Assembly: GCA_002722385.1 (NCBI GenBank)
Contig: PBLR01000024.1
Coordinates: 17,939-24,252, forward strand
From: SAR116 cluster bacterium
Lineage (GTDB): Bacteria > Pseudomonadota > Alphaproteobacteria > Puniceispirillales > Puniceispirillaceae
DNA: 6,314 nt
Direction: 5' to 3'
Under the pieces are notes generated by a model. It was not told the DNA's origin and made no database searches. It saw only the letters and a program-made list of their open reading frames with translations. Within the stretch, counting starts at the first letter, position 1, and each line of letters begins with the position of its first letter. Made by a program: the position numbers and the translations under genes. Below are positions 1 through 6,314 of this stretch, in pieces.

Positions 1-46
1 ACTATATAAGGTATGAATCAAATGAATTCTGTCTATATCTTGTATA

Positions 47-76
47 TTGGCCGCCCAATACAGTTTTTGCTAATCT
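47..76 (+). promoter_or_regulatory. Weak candidate promoter for the Sel1-repeat gene
   Basis: A -35-like TTGGCC (47-52, 4 of 6 consensus positions) is followed after 18 bases by TAATCT (71-76). The latter matches the -10 consensus poorly but is preceded by TG plus one base (68-70), as in an extended -10. This would start transcription near base 83, upstream of the purine-rich AGGAGG at 104 and of the gene start at 194. The surrounding leader is AT-rich compared with the genes. The match is weak and other AT-rich hexamers nearby, such as TATATT at 43-48, could serve instead. The assignment is inference only. Confidence 0.2.
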
Positions 77-103
77 GGTTTGTGGTCTGGTCGTTTTTAC
101 CTC

Positions 104-150
104 AGGAGGGGTGGCGCTTGAAAACCTGCTCTCAGACAGATGGTTTTTGA
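104..150 (+). other. Orphan perfect Shine-Dalgarno with possible 10-codon leader ORF
   Basis: AGGAGG at 104-109 is a perfect Shine-Dalgarno sequence but is not placed for the downstream gene: it lies 30 bases before ATG 140 and 84 before ATG 194. Eight bases after it, TTG at 118 opens a 10-codon frame (reading MKTCSQTDGF if TTG is a start) that stops at TGA 148-150. The same frame is also open from an ATG at 13, which would give a 45-residue hydrophobic peptide. In another frame a GTG at 111 reads to TAA at 168-170, but it sits only one base from the AGGAGG. Any of these could be a leader peptide. None has independent support, and a chance purine run is a fair alternative. Confidence 0.15.
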
Positions 151-182
151 AAAAAAAGATAATGGTTTAACCCTCCCCGCAC

Positions 183-188
183 AGGAAG
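183..188 (+). promoter_or_regulatory. Ribosome binding site that sets the Sel1 gene start at 194
   Basis: AGGAAG matches the Shine-Dalgarno consensus at 5 of 6 positions and lies 5 bases before ATG 194. The in-frame ATG at 140 has no comparable site upstream, and starting there would place 18 polar residues (MVFEKKDNG...) ahead of an otherwise classical signal peptide. The site therefore decides for 194. Confidence 0.7.
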
Positions 189-193
189 TCCGT

Positions 194-3100
194 ATGCTGT
201 TCAAGCTGAAATTTATTCTCCCTCTGGTCTTGGGTCTGTTGATCAGCAGCGCACAGGCACAAACCTTTCAAGATGGCAAGGATGCGGCCGAGCGCGGCGA
301 TTTTGAACAGGCCTTTGACATCTGGCTGTCATTAAGCCGGCGCGGTGATGTATCTGCACAGACCAGCCTGGCGTTTTTGTATAAGAACGGTCAGGGGGTT
401 GCACGCGATCTGGACAAAGCGGTTATCTGGTTTACGCAGGCCGCCGAAAAAGGAGATTCAACCGCCCAGAATATGCTGGGGCTGTTCTATTACAGTGGTC
501 AGGGGGTTCAGCAGAATTTCACAAAAGCTGCCAAATATTATCAGATGGCGGCTGAACAAGGCGATCGCGACAGCCAGTATATGCTGGCCTCTTTGTATCG
601 GCGCGGTGCAGGTTTGGAACAGGACATGCAAGCAGCTGCGCGCTGGTTCACCGCGGCAGCTGAACAGGGTGACCGTGCATCACAGGCCAATCTGGCGGGC
701 CTGTATGAAAATGGTTATGGCGTCATTCAGGATTATGCCGCTGCCGCCAAATGGTATGAGGAAGCCGCAAAAAAAGGTGATATGGAATCTCAGTTCGGTC
801 TGGCCCGGCTGTATCAGGCCGGCCTTGGTGTGGCCCAGGATTTCACAATTGCGATCCAGCTCTATCAACAGGCAGCCGACAAGGGCCATATTGGCGCACA
901 TTACCAAATAGCCCTGATGTACAGCAAAGGTGAAGGGGTTGAGCGCGATCTGCAGCAGGCCGAAGCTTGGCATAAAATGGCTGCAGATCTGGGTGATGAA
1001 GACGCCCAGTTTGATATTGCCCAACGTTATAAAAATGGTGACGGGCTGCCAATGGATTTTGAACAGGCAGCCTTCTGGTATGAAAAATCAGCAAACGGCG
1101 GAAATGTTTCCGCGATGGCATCTCTGGCCTCAGCCTATGATGACGGCATCGGCATCCCCAAAGATGATAAGGCGGCCAGCCACTGGTATGAAAAAGCCGC
1201 TCTTGAAGGCGATACAGAGTCTCAGTTCATCATTGCCACCCGTTATGAAGCGGGCACCGGATTTCTGCGCAATCCTGGTAAAGCTATTCAGTTTTACACA
1301 CTCGCTGCCGAAAAATCACATAGTGAAGCCAGCTATCGTCTGGCCAGATTATATGATCAAGGGATCGGCACAGACGAAAATCCGGCAGAAGCCGCAAAAT
1401 GGTATCTGCGGGCGGCATCTTCCGGCCATGGCCCGGCCCAGGCAATGATGGGGCGCATGTATATGCTGGGCAGAGGCGTTGACAAAGACATTATTCAGGC
1501 CCGTGAATTTCTGGCCATCGCCGCAGAAAAAGGTGACGATGTCTCGCAATATCTGCTGGCTGAGTTTTACGATACAGGCGAAGGCCTGTTGGAAGATGAC
1601 ACGCTGGCAGCAAAATTTTACAAGCTGAGCGCAGATCAGGGCTATGCACCGGCCCAATACAGGCTGGGCCAGATTTATCAGGCCGGACGCGGCCTGAAGC
1701 AGGATGATGAGCTGGCTTTGAGCTATTTCCGCCTGGCGGCAGAACAGGGGCTGGCGGCAGCTCAGCTGAAAATGGCACAGATTTATGAAGCGGGCACCGG
1801 GGTAAAGGTCAATCTGGAAACCGCGGCCGGCTGGTACACAAAAGCAGCTGAACAAGGAGCAATGCATGCGCAAATCTGGCTGGGCTTTGCCCATAAGTCA
1901 GGGACCGGCGTTGCCAAGGATAGCCGCCTGTCAGCTGACTGGTTCTTATCAGCCGCCAATCAGGGTGATGCTGTTGCCCAGTTTGAGACCGGAACAGCCC
2001 ATGAAGCTGGTGCAGGTCTGAACGCCGATATTGCCGAAGCCATGTTCTGGTATGAACAGGCAGCCCAGCAAAACCATGTTGAATCCCAATATCGTATCGG
2101 CATGGGCTATCTGCAGGGCAGAGGCGTTGAAAGTAATGATGTGGCCAGTTTCAACTGGCTGAAGCTGGCCGCTGATCAGGACCACAAACAGGCCGCTCGT
2201 CACTTAGGTGACCTGCTTCGCACTGGCAAAGGAAGTGAGATCAATATCGCTGATGCGGTGTTTTATTACCGCAAGGCAGCTGATGCGAATATTATGGAGG
2301 CCCAGTACCAGCTGGCGATGATCTTGGGCGGGCCCGGCGCGTCTGAAGCTGATATTAGTGATGCGATTGTGCTTTATGACAAAGCCGCACAACAAGGTGA
2401 CAGCCGGTCCCAGTTAATTTTGGGTATTTATTTTGATGAAGGCAGTGTTGTTCCTGCCGACAAGACAAAAGCAGCTGTTTATCTGGAGATGGCCGCTGAG
2501 CAGAATATTGCTGACGCCCAGTTCAGGCTGGCCCAGCTTTATGATGGCGGCGTGATAGAGAGCAAAACCGCCAGCGATGCAGCCAGCTATTATGAAGCTG
2601 CTGCCGGCAATGGTCATGTCGGGGCACATTACTATCTGGCCCGGCTTTATGATGACGGCCGCGGGGTCGATCAGAATTTTGCTGAAGCGGCGCGCTATTA
2701 CAAACTGCCTGCTGATCAGCTTTATGCAGATGCTGCCTGGCGTCTAGGGGTAATGGCAAGAGAAGGCCTCGGCATTGCTGTCAATACTGAGGTGATGGAA
2801 CAGATGTTCCTTGCCGCCGCCGGACAAGGTGATGTGCGCGCCCAGCTTGCCCTTGGCAAGGCCTATCGTAAAGGCGATATGCTTGCCCAGAATTACGAAC
2901 AGGCCATTACGTTCTTAAACCTTGCCATTAACCAACAGGACAGAGAGGCGGAGTTCACACTTGGCCAGATGCGCCTGAACGGTGAAGGCAGTCCTGCCGA
3001 TCCTGAAGCCGCTGTTCGCCATTTCAGAACGGCAGCTGATAATGACCATATGCTGGCTCAATATACCCTTGCTGAGCTTTTGCATATGGGCAAGGTGATC

Positions 3101-3712
3101 AAACAAGATATGACAGAAGCGGCCTATTATTATGAACAGGCCGCAAAGCAGGGCTATATGATGGCGCAATACAGAACTGCGCTGCTGTATGACACTGGCA
3201 AAGGAGGCCTGAAAGGATATGCCCAGGCCGCCAAATTCTATGAACAGGCCGCAAAGCAAGGTCATGTCGCCTCACAGCATAATCTGGCCATCCTTCTGGA
3301 AAACGGGCTCGGGCTGAAAGCGGATATGAAACAGGCCGCTTACTGGTATGGCCAGGCGGCCGAAAAGGGCGATATGAACGCACAACATGCGTTGGGCATG
3401 ATGTATGACGCTGGCCGCGGTGTGGACCAGAGCTTTACCAAAGCTGCTGAGCTGTATCTGGCTGCTGCCGAGCAAGGCCATATTGACTCTCAGGTCAATC
3501 TGGGTGTGGTCTATGTCAAAGGCAAAGACGCCATTCAGGACTATATCAAAGCCCATATGTGGTTCAATATTGCTGCGGCTCAGGGCAACCGGACAGCCCG
3601 TGATTATCGTGACCGGATCGCCAAACGGATGCTGCCAAAGGATATATCGACCGCTCAACGGCTTGCCCGTTCATGTCTGTCACGCAATTATATCGGCTGT
3701 AACACGTTGTAG
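194..3712 (+). CDS. Exported Sel1-like repeat protein with 30 tandem repeats
   Basis: The product is 1172 residues. Residues 1-22 form a Sec signal peptide: basic MLFKLK, a hydrophobic core, then a signal peptidase I site SSAQA|Q, so the protein should act in the periplasm or outside. Residues 23-58 form a cap that already resembles the second half of a repeat (ending GDVSAQ). Residues 59-1138 are 30 Sel1-like repeats of 36 residues each with no insertions. Within a repeat, position 2 is always Ala or Gly, position 8 is Gly in 29 of 30, position 10 is Gly in 24, and position 26 is Ala in 29. Such repeats fold as paired helices stacked into a superhelix and usually bind other proteins. The tail (1139-1172) carries the only cysteines, Cys1161 and Cys1169. 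No enzymatic domain is visible. The size is far above the handful of repeats usual in the family. The start is chosen by the AGGAAG site and the signal peptide. The partner and pathway are unknown; known family members act in exopolysaccharide assembly, signalling or host interaction. Confidence 0.93.
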   Translation: MLFKLKFILPLVLGLLISSAQAQTFQDGKDAAERGDFEQAFDIWLSLSRRGDVSAQTSLAFLYKNGQGVARDLDKAVIWFTQAAEKGDSTAQNMLGLFYYSGQGVQQNFTKAAKYYQMAAEQGDRDSQYMLASLYRRGAGLEQDMQAAARWFTAAAEQGDRASQANLAGLYENGYGVIQDYAAAAKWYEEAAKKGDMESQFGLARLYQAGLGVAQDFTIAIQLYQQAADKGHIGAHYQIALMYSKGEGVERDLQQAEAWHKMAADLGDEDAQFDIAQRYKNGDGLPMDFEQAAFWYEKSANGGNVSAMASLASAYDDGIGIPKDDKAASHWYEKAALEGDTESQFIIATRYEAGTGFLRNPGKAIQFYTLAAEKSHSEASYRLARLYDQGIGTDENPAEAAKWYLRAASSGHGPAQAMMGRMYMLGRGVDKDIIQAREFLAIAAEKGDDVSQYLLAEFYDTGEGLLEDDTLAAKFYKLSADQGYAPAQYRLGQIYQAGRGLKQDDELALSYFRLAAEQGLAAAQLKMAQIYEAGTGVKVNLETAAGWYTKAAEQGAMHAQIWLGFAHKSGTGVAKDSRLSADWFLSAANQGDAVAQFETGTAHEAGAGLNADIAEAMFWYEQAAQQNHVESQYRIGMGYLQGRGVESNDVASFNWLKLAADQDHKQAARHLGDLLRTGKGSEINIADAVFYYRKAADANIMEAQYQLAMILGGPGASEADISDAIVLYDKAAQQGDSRSQLILGIYFDEGSVVPADKTKAAVYLEMAAEQNIADAQFRLAQLYDGGVIESKTASDAASYYEAAAGNGHVGAHYYLARLYDDGRGVDQNFAEAARYYKLPADQLYADAAWRLGVMAREGLGIAVNTEVMEQMFLAAAGQGDVRAQLALGKAYRKGDMLAQNYEQAITFLNLAINQQDREAEFTLGQMRLNGEGSPADPEAAVRHFRTAADNDHMLAQYTLAELLHMGKVIKQDMTEAAYYYEQAAKQGYMMAQYRTALLYDTGKGGLKGYAQAAKFYEQAAKQGHVASQHNLAILLENGLGLKADMKQAAYWYGQAAEKGDMNAQHALGMMYDAGRGVDQSFTKAAELYLAAAEQGHIDSQVNLGVVYVKGKDAIQDYIKAHMWFNIAAAQGNRTARDYRDRIAKRMLPKDISTAQRLARSCLSRNYIGCNTL
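368..3607 (+). repeat. 30 in-register 108-base repeats encoding Sel1 units
   Basis: Thirty consecutive units of exactly 108 bases (36 codons) run without a single indel. Unit n begins at 368 + 108(n-1). At DNA level most units are well diverged, so the array is old, but short identical blocks remain. Bases 3131-3150 equal 3239-3258 (20 bases, one unit apart), and 1243-1260 equal 1783-1800 (18 bases, five units apart). Units 19-21 (2312-2635) are the most degenerate: unit 19 lacks the Gly at positions 8 and 10, and units 20 and 21 lack the Gly at position 10. Confidence 0.95.
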
Positions 3713-3728
3713 GTAGATAAGCTCTGCC

Positions 3729-3953
3729 TCAGCGCAACAGGTCGCGTTCGGCCTGTCTCTGGGCTTTACGGGATTTACGTTGCCGCGTGATGGCTTTTGC
3801 CTGCCCCTTGGTCATACAGTCAGGGCATAAACAACTGTCAGCCAGATCAAACTGATCATGCATATTGGGCAAATTCACACACCAGCAACTGCGAGTCGGT
3901 GTCGAGCCGCAATTGAACTGTGTGCCACAGTTTTTGCACTGTAACGTCTGCAT
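3729..3953 (-). CDS. Small cysteine-rich CWC-domain protein
   Basis: This is a 74-residue protein. Its first 47 residues match the cysteine-rich CWC family: CxxCGxxFxCG at 6-16, the diagnostic CWC at 23-25 followed by a Leu-Pro, and a closing CLCPDC at 41-46. The eight cysteines (6, 9, 15, 23, 25, 41, 43, 46) suggest metal binding, probably zinc, which is inference from the spacing. Residues 49-74 form a strongly basic, charged helix-like tail (KGQAKAITRQRKSRKAQRQ...) that could contact nucleic acid. There is no signal peptide, so it is cytoplasmic. The start is ATG at 3953 with AGGA (3963-3966) 9 bases upstream. No other ATG occurs before the in-frame stop at 3984-3986. It lies 104 bases downstream of typA on the same strand and ends 16 bases from the convergent Sel1 gene. 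The family's function is not known to me. Confidence 0.85.
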   Translation of the reverse strand: MQTLQCKNCGTQFNCGSTPTRSCWCVNLPNMHDQFDLADSCLCPDCMTKGQAKAITRQRKSRKAQRQAERDLLR

Positions 3954-3962
3954 TCCTAGCCA

Positions 3963-3966
3963 TCCT
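3963..3966 (-). promoter_or_regulatory. Ribosome binding site of the CWC-protein gene
   Basis: Read on the minus strand, AGGA lies 9 bases before the ATG whose first base is 3953. A second AGGA (3954-3957) directly abuts the start codon and is too close to function. The presence of this site supports translation of the small gene. Confidence 0.5.
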
Positions 3967-4057
3967 GCCGCTTCCCTATCTGTTCAGGGTGACTGATCTG
4001 GGGCCAGGCAAATATCACTAACCCGCCGAATTTTTAGCTGCAGACGGCAGAAAAAGG

Positions 4058-5878
4058 TCAGTCCTGAACAGCTCTTGCCGCGCGTTTGCGTTCATGCGGG
4101 TCAAGATGGCGTTTGCGCAGCCGCAGTGATTCCGGGGTCACCTCTACCAGCTCATCAGAGTTGATATAGGCCATCATTTCTTCCAAAGACAGGCGGCGCG
4201 GCGGCACCAGCAATATGGCATCATCTGATCCAGAGGCCCGGACATTGGTCAGTTTCTTGCCTTTCAGCACATTGACGCCTAAATCATTATCCCGGTTATG
4301 TTCACCCACAACCATCCCTTCATAGACCTTGTCCTGAGGGTTGACGAACATCATGCCGCGGTCCTGAAGATTGAACAGGGCATAGGCGACGGCCTGGCCG
4401 GTTTCTGTTGAAATCAGCGCGCCGTTCCGCCGGCCGGCGATATCCCCCTTATAAGGGGCATAGCTGTGAAAGACCCGGTTCAGAACACCTGTTCCGCGTG
4501 TTTCGGTCAGAAACTTACCCTGAAACCCGATAAGACCGCGTGACGGGGCCAGGAAGATCAGACGGGTCTTGCCTGCTTCAGATGTGCGCATATCGACCAT
4601 TTCCGCTTTGCGCTGGTTCAGCGCGTCAATCACCGGGCTGGCATAATCTGCATCCACATCAACCGTCACTTCTTCGACAGGTTCATGCCGCTGGCCATCA
4701 ATGGTCTGAAACAGAACACGTGGCCGCGACACAGTCAGCTCAAACCCTTCACGGCGCATGGTTTCGATCAGCACACCCAGCTGAAGCTCACCTCTGCCGC
4801 CAATCTCAAAGCTGTCTTTGGTCTCACTTTCGGCAAATGTAATGGCGACATTGACCTCTGCCTCAGCCAACAGGCGCTGCCGGATCATTGTAGAGGTGAC
4901 CTTCTTGCCTTCTGTACCGGCAAACGGGCTGTCATTAACCGTGATGGTCACCGCCATTGTCGGCGGGTCAATCGGGGTTGAGGGCATCGGTGTGGTGACA
5001 GACGGATGAGCTATCGTATCCGCAACAGATGCTTTGGTCAGACCGGCGATACAGACAATATCACCAGCACGTACCGTATCGGTGGGCACACGTTCTGTCC
5101 CCTCAAAGCGCAGCAATTTTGTCAGCCGGCCTGTCTCTGCCACTTCGCCGTCCAGATTCAGTGCCCGTACAGATTCGTTCACACAGGCTGTTCCCTGCAT
5201 CACCCGGCCAGTCAGGCACCGGCCGAGAAATTGATCTGAATCCAGCAAGGTGGCCAGCAGCGCAAACGGGGCAGTTTCATCTCCTGTTGGGGCAGGCACA
5301 TGGGCAATCACCTTATCCATCAACGGGCGCAGCGAGTCACGCGCATCCTCAAGCTGGTCAACACACCAGCCATCCCGGCCAGAGGCATATAATATCGGAA
5401 AATCAAGCTGTTCATCATTCGCATCCAGAGACACAAACAAATCAAACACCTCATCCACCACCTCATCAGGGCGGGCATCAGGCTTATCCACCTTATTGAC
5501 AATCACAATCGGCCGCAGCCCCTGAGCCAGCGCCTTGCCCAGAACAAATTTTGTCTGCGGCATCGGCCCTTCTGCGGCATCTGTCAGCAAAATCACGCCA
5601 TCTGCCATATGCAGGACCCGTTCAACCTCACCACCAAAATCAGCATGGCCGGGCGTGTCAATGATATTGATCCGCACCCCTTCCCACAGCACAGATGTCG
5701 GTTTCGCCAGAATGGTAATGCCGCGTTCTTTTTCCAGATCGCCGGAATCCATCAGCCGTTCTTCAACCTTCTGGTTTTCACGGAACATGCCGCTCTGCCT
5801 CAGGATTGAATCAATCAAGGTTGTCTTGCCATGATCAACATGAGCAATAATCGCAATATTCCGTAATTCTTCAGACAT
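4058..5878 (-). CDS. typA: TypA/BipA ribosome-associated translational GTPase
   Basis: This is a complete 606-residue protein, the usual length for TypA/BipA. The GTPase domain (about 1-195) shows all motifs: G1 AHVDHGKTT at 12-20, the RGITI switch I at 52-56, G3 DTPGH at 74-78, G4 NKVD at 128-131 and a G5-like ASGRDG at 165-170. Domain II follows (about 200-290), then an EF-G-like domain III with GRGELQL at 361-367, a domain V-like segment from about 395, and the family-specific C-terminal domain (from about 480) with KKLTNVRASGSDDA and VPPRRLSLEE. It ends in a basic tail with LDPHERKRAAR. In E. coli, BipA binds the ribosome near the EF-G site and aids 50S assembly at low temperature and under stress. 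It is a cytoplasmic protein. ATG at 5878 is chosen because MSEELRNIAIIAHVDHGKTT aligns with the E. coli N-terminus. The ribosome binding site is weak (AGG 11 bases upstream). No key residue is missing. Confidence 0.97.
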   Translation of the reverse strand: MSEELRNIAIIAHVDHGKTTLIDSILRQSGMFRENQKVEERLMDSGDLEKERGITILAKPTSVLWEGVRINIIDTPGHADFGGEVERVLHMADGVILLTDAAEGPMPQTKFVLGKALAQGLRPIVIVNKVDKPDARPDEVVDEVFDLFVSLDANDEQLDFPILYASGRDGWCVDQLEDARDSLRPLMDKVIAHVPAPTGDETAPFALLATLLDSDQFLGRCLTGRVMQGTACVNESVRALNLDGEVAETGRLTKLLRFEGTERVPTDTVRAGDIVCIAGLTKASVADTIAHPSVTTPMPSTPIDPPTMAVTITVNDSPFAGTEGKKVTSTMIRQRLLAEAEVNVAITFAESETKDSFEIGGRGELQLGVLIETMRREGFELTVSRPRVLFQTIDGQRHEPVEEVTVDVDADYASPVIDALNQRKAEMVDMRTSEAGKTRLIFLAPSRGLIGFQGKFLTETRGTGVLNRVFHSYAPYKGDIAGRRNGALISTETGQAVAYALFNLQDRGMMFVNPQDKVYEGMVVGEHNRDNDLGVNVLKGKKLTNVRASGSDDAILLVPPRRLSLEEMMAYINSDELVEVTPESLRLRKRHLDPHERKRAARAVQD

Positions 5879-5891
5879 CTGGCTGCTTACC

Positions 5892-5910
5892 TAACTTAAA
5901 ATTTAACTTA
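5892..5910 (-). promoter_or_regulatory. TAAGTTA direct repeat just upstream of typA
   Basis: On the minus strand the heptamer TAAGTTA occurs twice, 12 bases apart (5904-5910 and 5892-5898), in a very AT-rich stretch of the 51-base gap between pncA and typA. The second copy touches the weak AGG ribosome binding site. AT-rich hexamers here could act as a -10 element or the repeat could bind a regulator, but no matching -35 is visible. The repeat itself is certain; any function is inference. Confidence 0.3.
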
Positions 5911-5929
5911 TTTCTGACGGGCCTTTGCC

Positions 5930-6314
5930 TTACCCGGGCAGGCTGTCAGACAGCCTGACCCCTGCTGCGGTCATCTGCTGTGTGGCGGCGGCCAAAGACC
6001 CCTCCAGATCAATCGCCCGGCAGGCCGGCAGAATCACCTGAACCTCATACCCCAGCCTGGCGGCATCAAGAGCTGAATAGGCCACACAATAATCTGTGGC
6101 CAGACCCGCCATCACCAGCGTCTGCACCCCTCTGTCCTGCAGATAGCCATGTAGACCGGTGACGGTGGTTTTGTCATTTTCAAAAAAAGCCGAATAGCTG
6201 TCGACCTCAGCACGGAATCCTTTACGGATAATCATCTGTGCTGCATCTATATGCAAATTAGGATGAAAGGCCGCCCCTTCTGTGCCCTGAACACAATGGT
6301 CAGGCCACAAGGTC
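5930..6314 (-). CDS. pncA: Nicotinamidase (pyrazinamidase) PncA, 5' part outside the window
   Basis: Nicotinamidase hydrolyses nicotinamide to nicotinate and ammonia in cytoplasmic NAD salvage. The visible C-terminal part, about 127 residues, closely follows E. coli PncA. LWPDHCVQGT holds a metal-ligand His, RKGFRAEVDSYSAFF holds the catalytic Lys, and MAGLATDYCV holds the cis-peptide segment and nucleophilic Cys. These are followed by the ALDAARLGYEVQVI and ACRAI segments. The catalytic Asp and the DxH metal ligands of the N-terminal part (about 80 residues) lie beyond the window. The frame stays open to the edge, with a Thr codon before the TTG at 6310, so that TTG is an internal Leu and not a start. 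The stop is TAA at 5930-5932, 51 bases before typA on the same strand. No break is seen in the visible portion. Confidence 0.92.
   Translation of the reverse strand, partial: TLWPDHCVQGTEGAAFHPNLHIDAAQMIIRKGFRAEVDSYSAFFENDKTTVTGLHGYLQDRGVQTLVMAGLATDYCVAYSALDAARLGYEVQVILPACRAIDLEGSLAAATQQMTAAGVRLSDSLPG
5939..5957. repeat. 19-base palindrome (9-base arms) at the 3' end of pncA
   Basis: The plus strand reads CAGGCTGTC, a single A, then GACAGCCTG: perfect 9-base arms around one base. As RNA it would fold as an 8-base-pair stem with a 3-base loop. After one mismatch it extends by two further G-C pairs (5936-5937 with 5959-5960). It lies within the last codons of pncA, starting 7 bases before the stop codon. 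No T-run follows on either strand, so it is not a standard intrinsic terminator. It could be an mRNA-stabilising or processing hairpin, an operator, or a coincidence of coding. Confidence 0.6.

Noticed and set aside
13..150. 45-residue hydrophobic open frame upstream of the Sel1 gene
   Set aside because: The ribosome binding site is poorly placed for ATG 13, there is no recognisable family, and the length is within chance expectation. It is kept only as context for the orphan Shine-Dalgarno.
140..193. ATG at 140 as the start of the Sel1 protein
   Set aside because: There is no ribosome binding site at useful distance, and it would add 18 polar residues ahead of a classical signal peptide. 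ATG 194 has AGGAAG five bases upstream.
345..3716. Many overlapping open frames in other frames and on the minus strand inside the Sel1 gene (for example 680-1024 and 1349-1894 minus, 345-911 plus)
   Set aside because: They are shadows created by the 108-base periodic, stop-poor repeat sequence. Their products are low-complexity and lack recognisable domains or plausible starts.
3737..3756. Hairpin (7-base arms with one G-U pair) just after the Sel1 gene as a terminator
   Set aside because: No T-run follows on either strand and it lies within the CWC-protein coding region.
4031..4055. Inverted repeat with TTTTT and AAAAA ends after the typA stop as an intrinsic terminator
   Set aside because: The core stem is only 4 base pairs with a bulge, and the T and A runs are in the opposite order to that of a terminator. 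No U-tract follows the stem on either strand.
5029..5499. 156-residue plus-strand open frame antisense to typA
   Set aside because: It lies wholly within the strongly supported typA coding sequence, and its product is rich in Pro, His, Gln and Ser and unlike a real protein.
6308..6310. TTG at 6310 as the start of a short hydrolase gene
   Set aside because: It is the Leu of the conserved WPDHCVQ region of nicotinamidase. The frame continues to the window edge, so the gene is cut by the window and not short.

Overview
The window looks like ordinary chromosome from a Gram-negative bacterium, most likely an alphaproteobacterium. Base composition is roughly balanced. The C-terminus of the TypA/BipA protein (...LDPHERKR...) and the C-terminal tail of the Sel1-repeat protein resemble, from memory, alphaproteobacterial homologues. 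A marine SAR116-type lineage is possible, but this is a weak inference. There are no transposases, phage genes, tRNAs, rRNAs or CRISPR arrays.

Layout. Bases 1-193 are an AT-rich leader with a weak candidate promoter, a perfect but apparently unused Shine-Dalgarno sequence, and a proper ribosome binding site just before base 194. Bases 194-3712 (+) encode one very large exported protein of 1172 residues: a Sec signal peptide, a short N-terminal cap, 30 consecutive Sel1-like repeats each exactly 36 residues long, and a short tail holding the protein's only two cysteines. Convergent to it, after a 16-base gap, lies a minus-strand group read from right to left. First is the 3' part of a nicotinamidase gene (pncA, cut by the window end), then typA/bipA, a complete ribosome-associated translational GTPase. 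Last is a 74-residue cysteine-rich CWC-domain protein. Gaps are 51 bases (pncA-typA) and 104 bases (typA-CWC), so co-transcription is plausible but not shown.

Working together. The minus-strand genes are housekeeping in type: NAD salvage, ribosome assembly or stress translation, and a small putative zinc-binding protein. Nothing in the sequence ties them to one pathway. The Sel1 protein probably works as a periplasmic or secreted scaffold.

I did not find a convincing new multi-gene system. The points most worth a second look are the 30-repeat gap-free Sel1 array with its degenerate stretch at repeats 19-21 and its terminal cysteine pair, a 19-base near-perfect palindrome at the end of pncA, and the orphan Shine-Dalgarno in the leader of the Sel1 gene.
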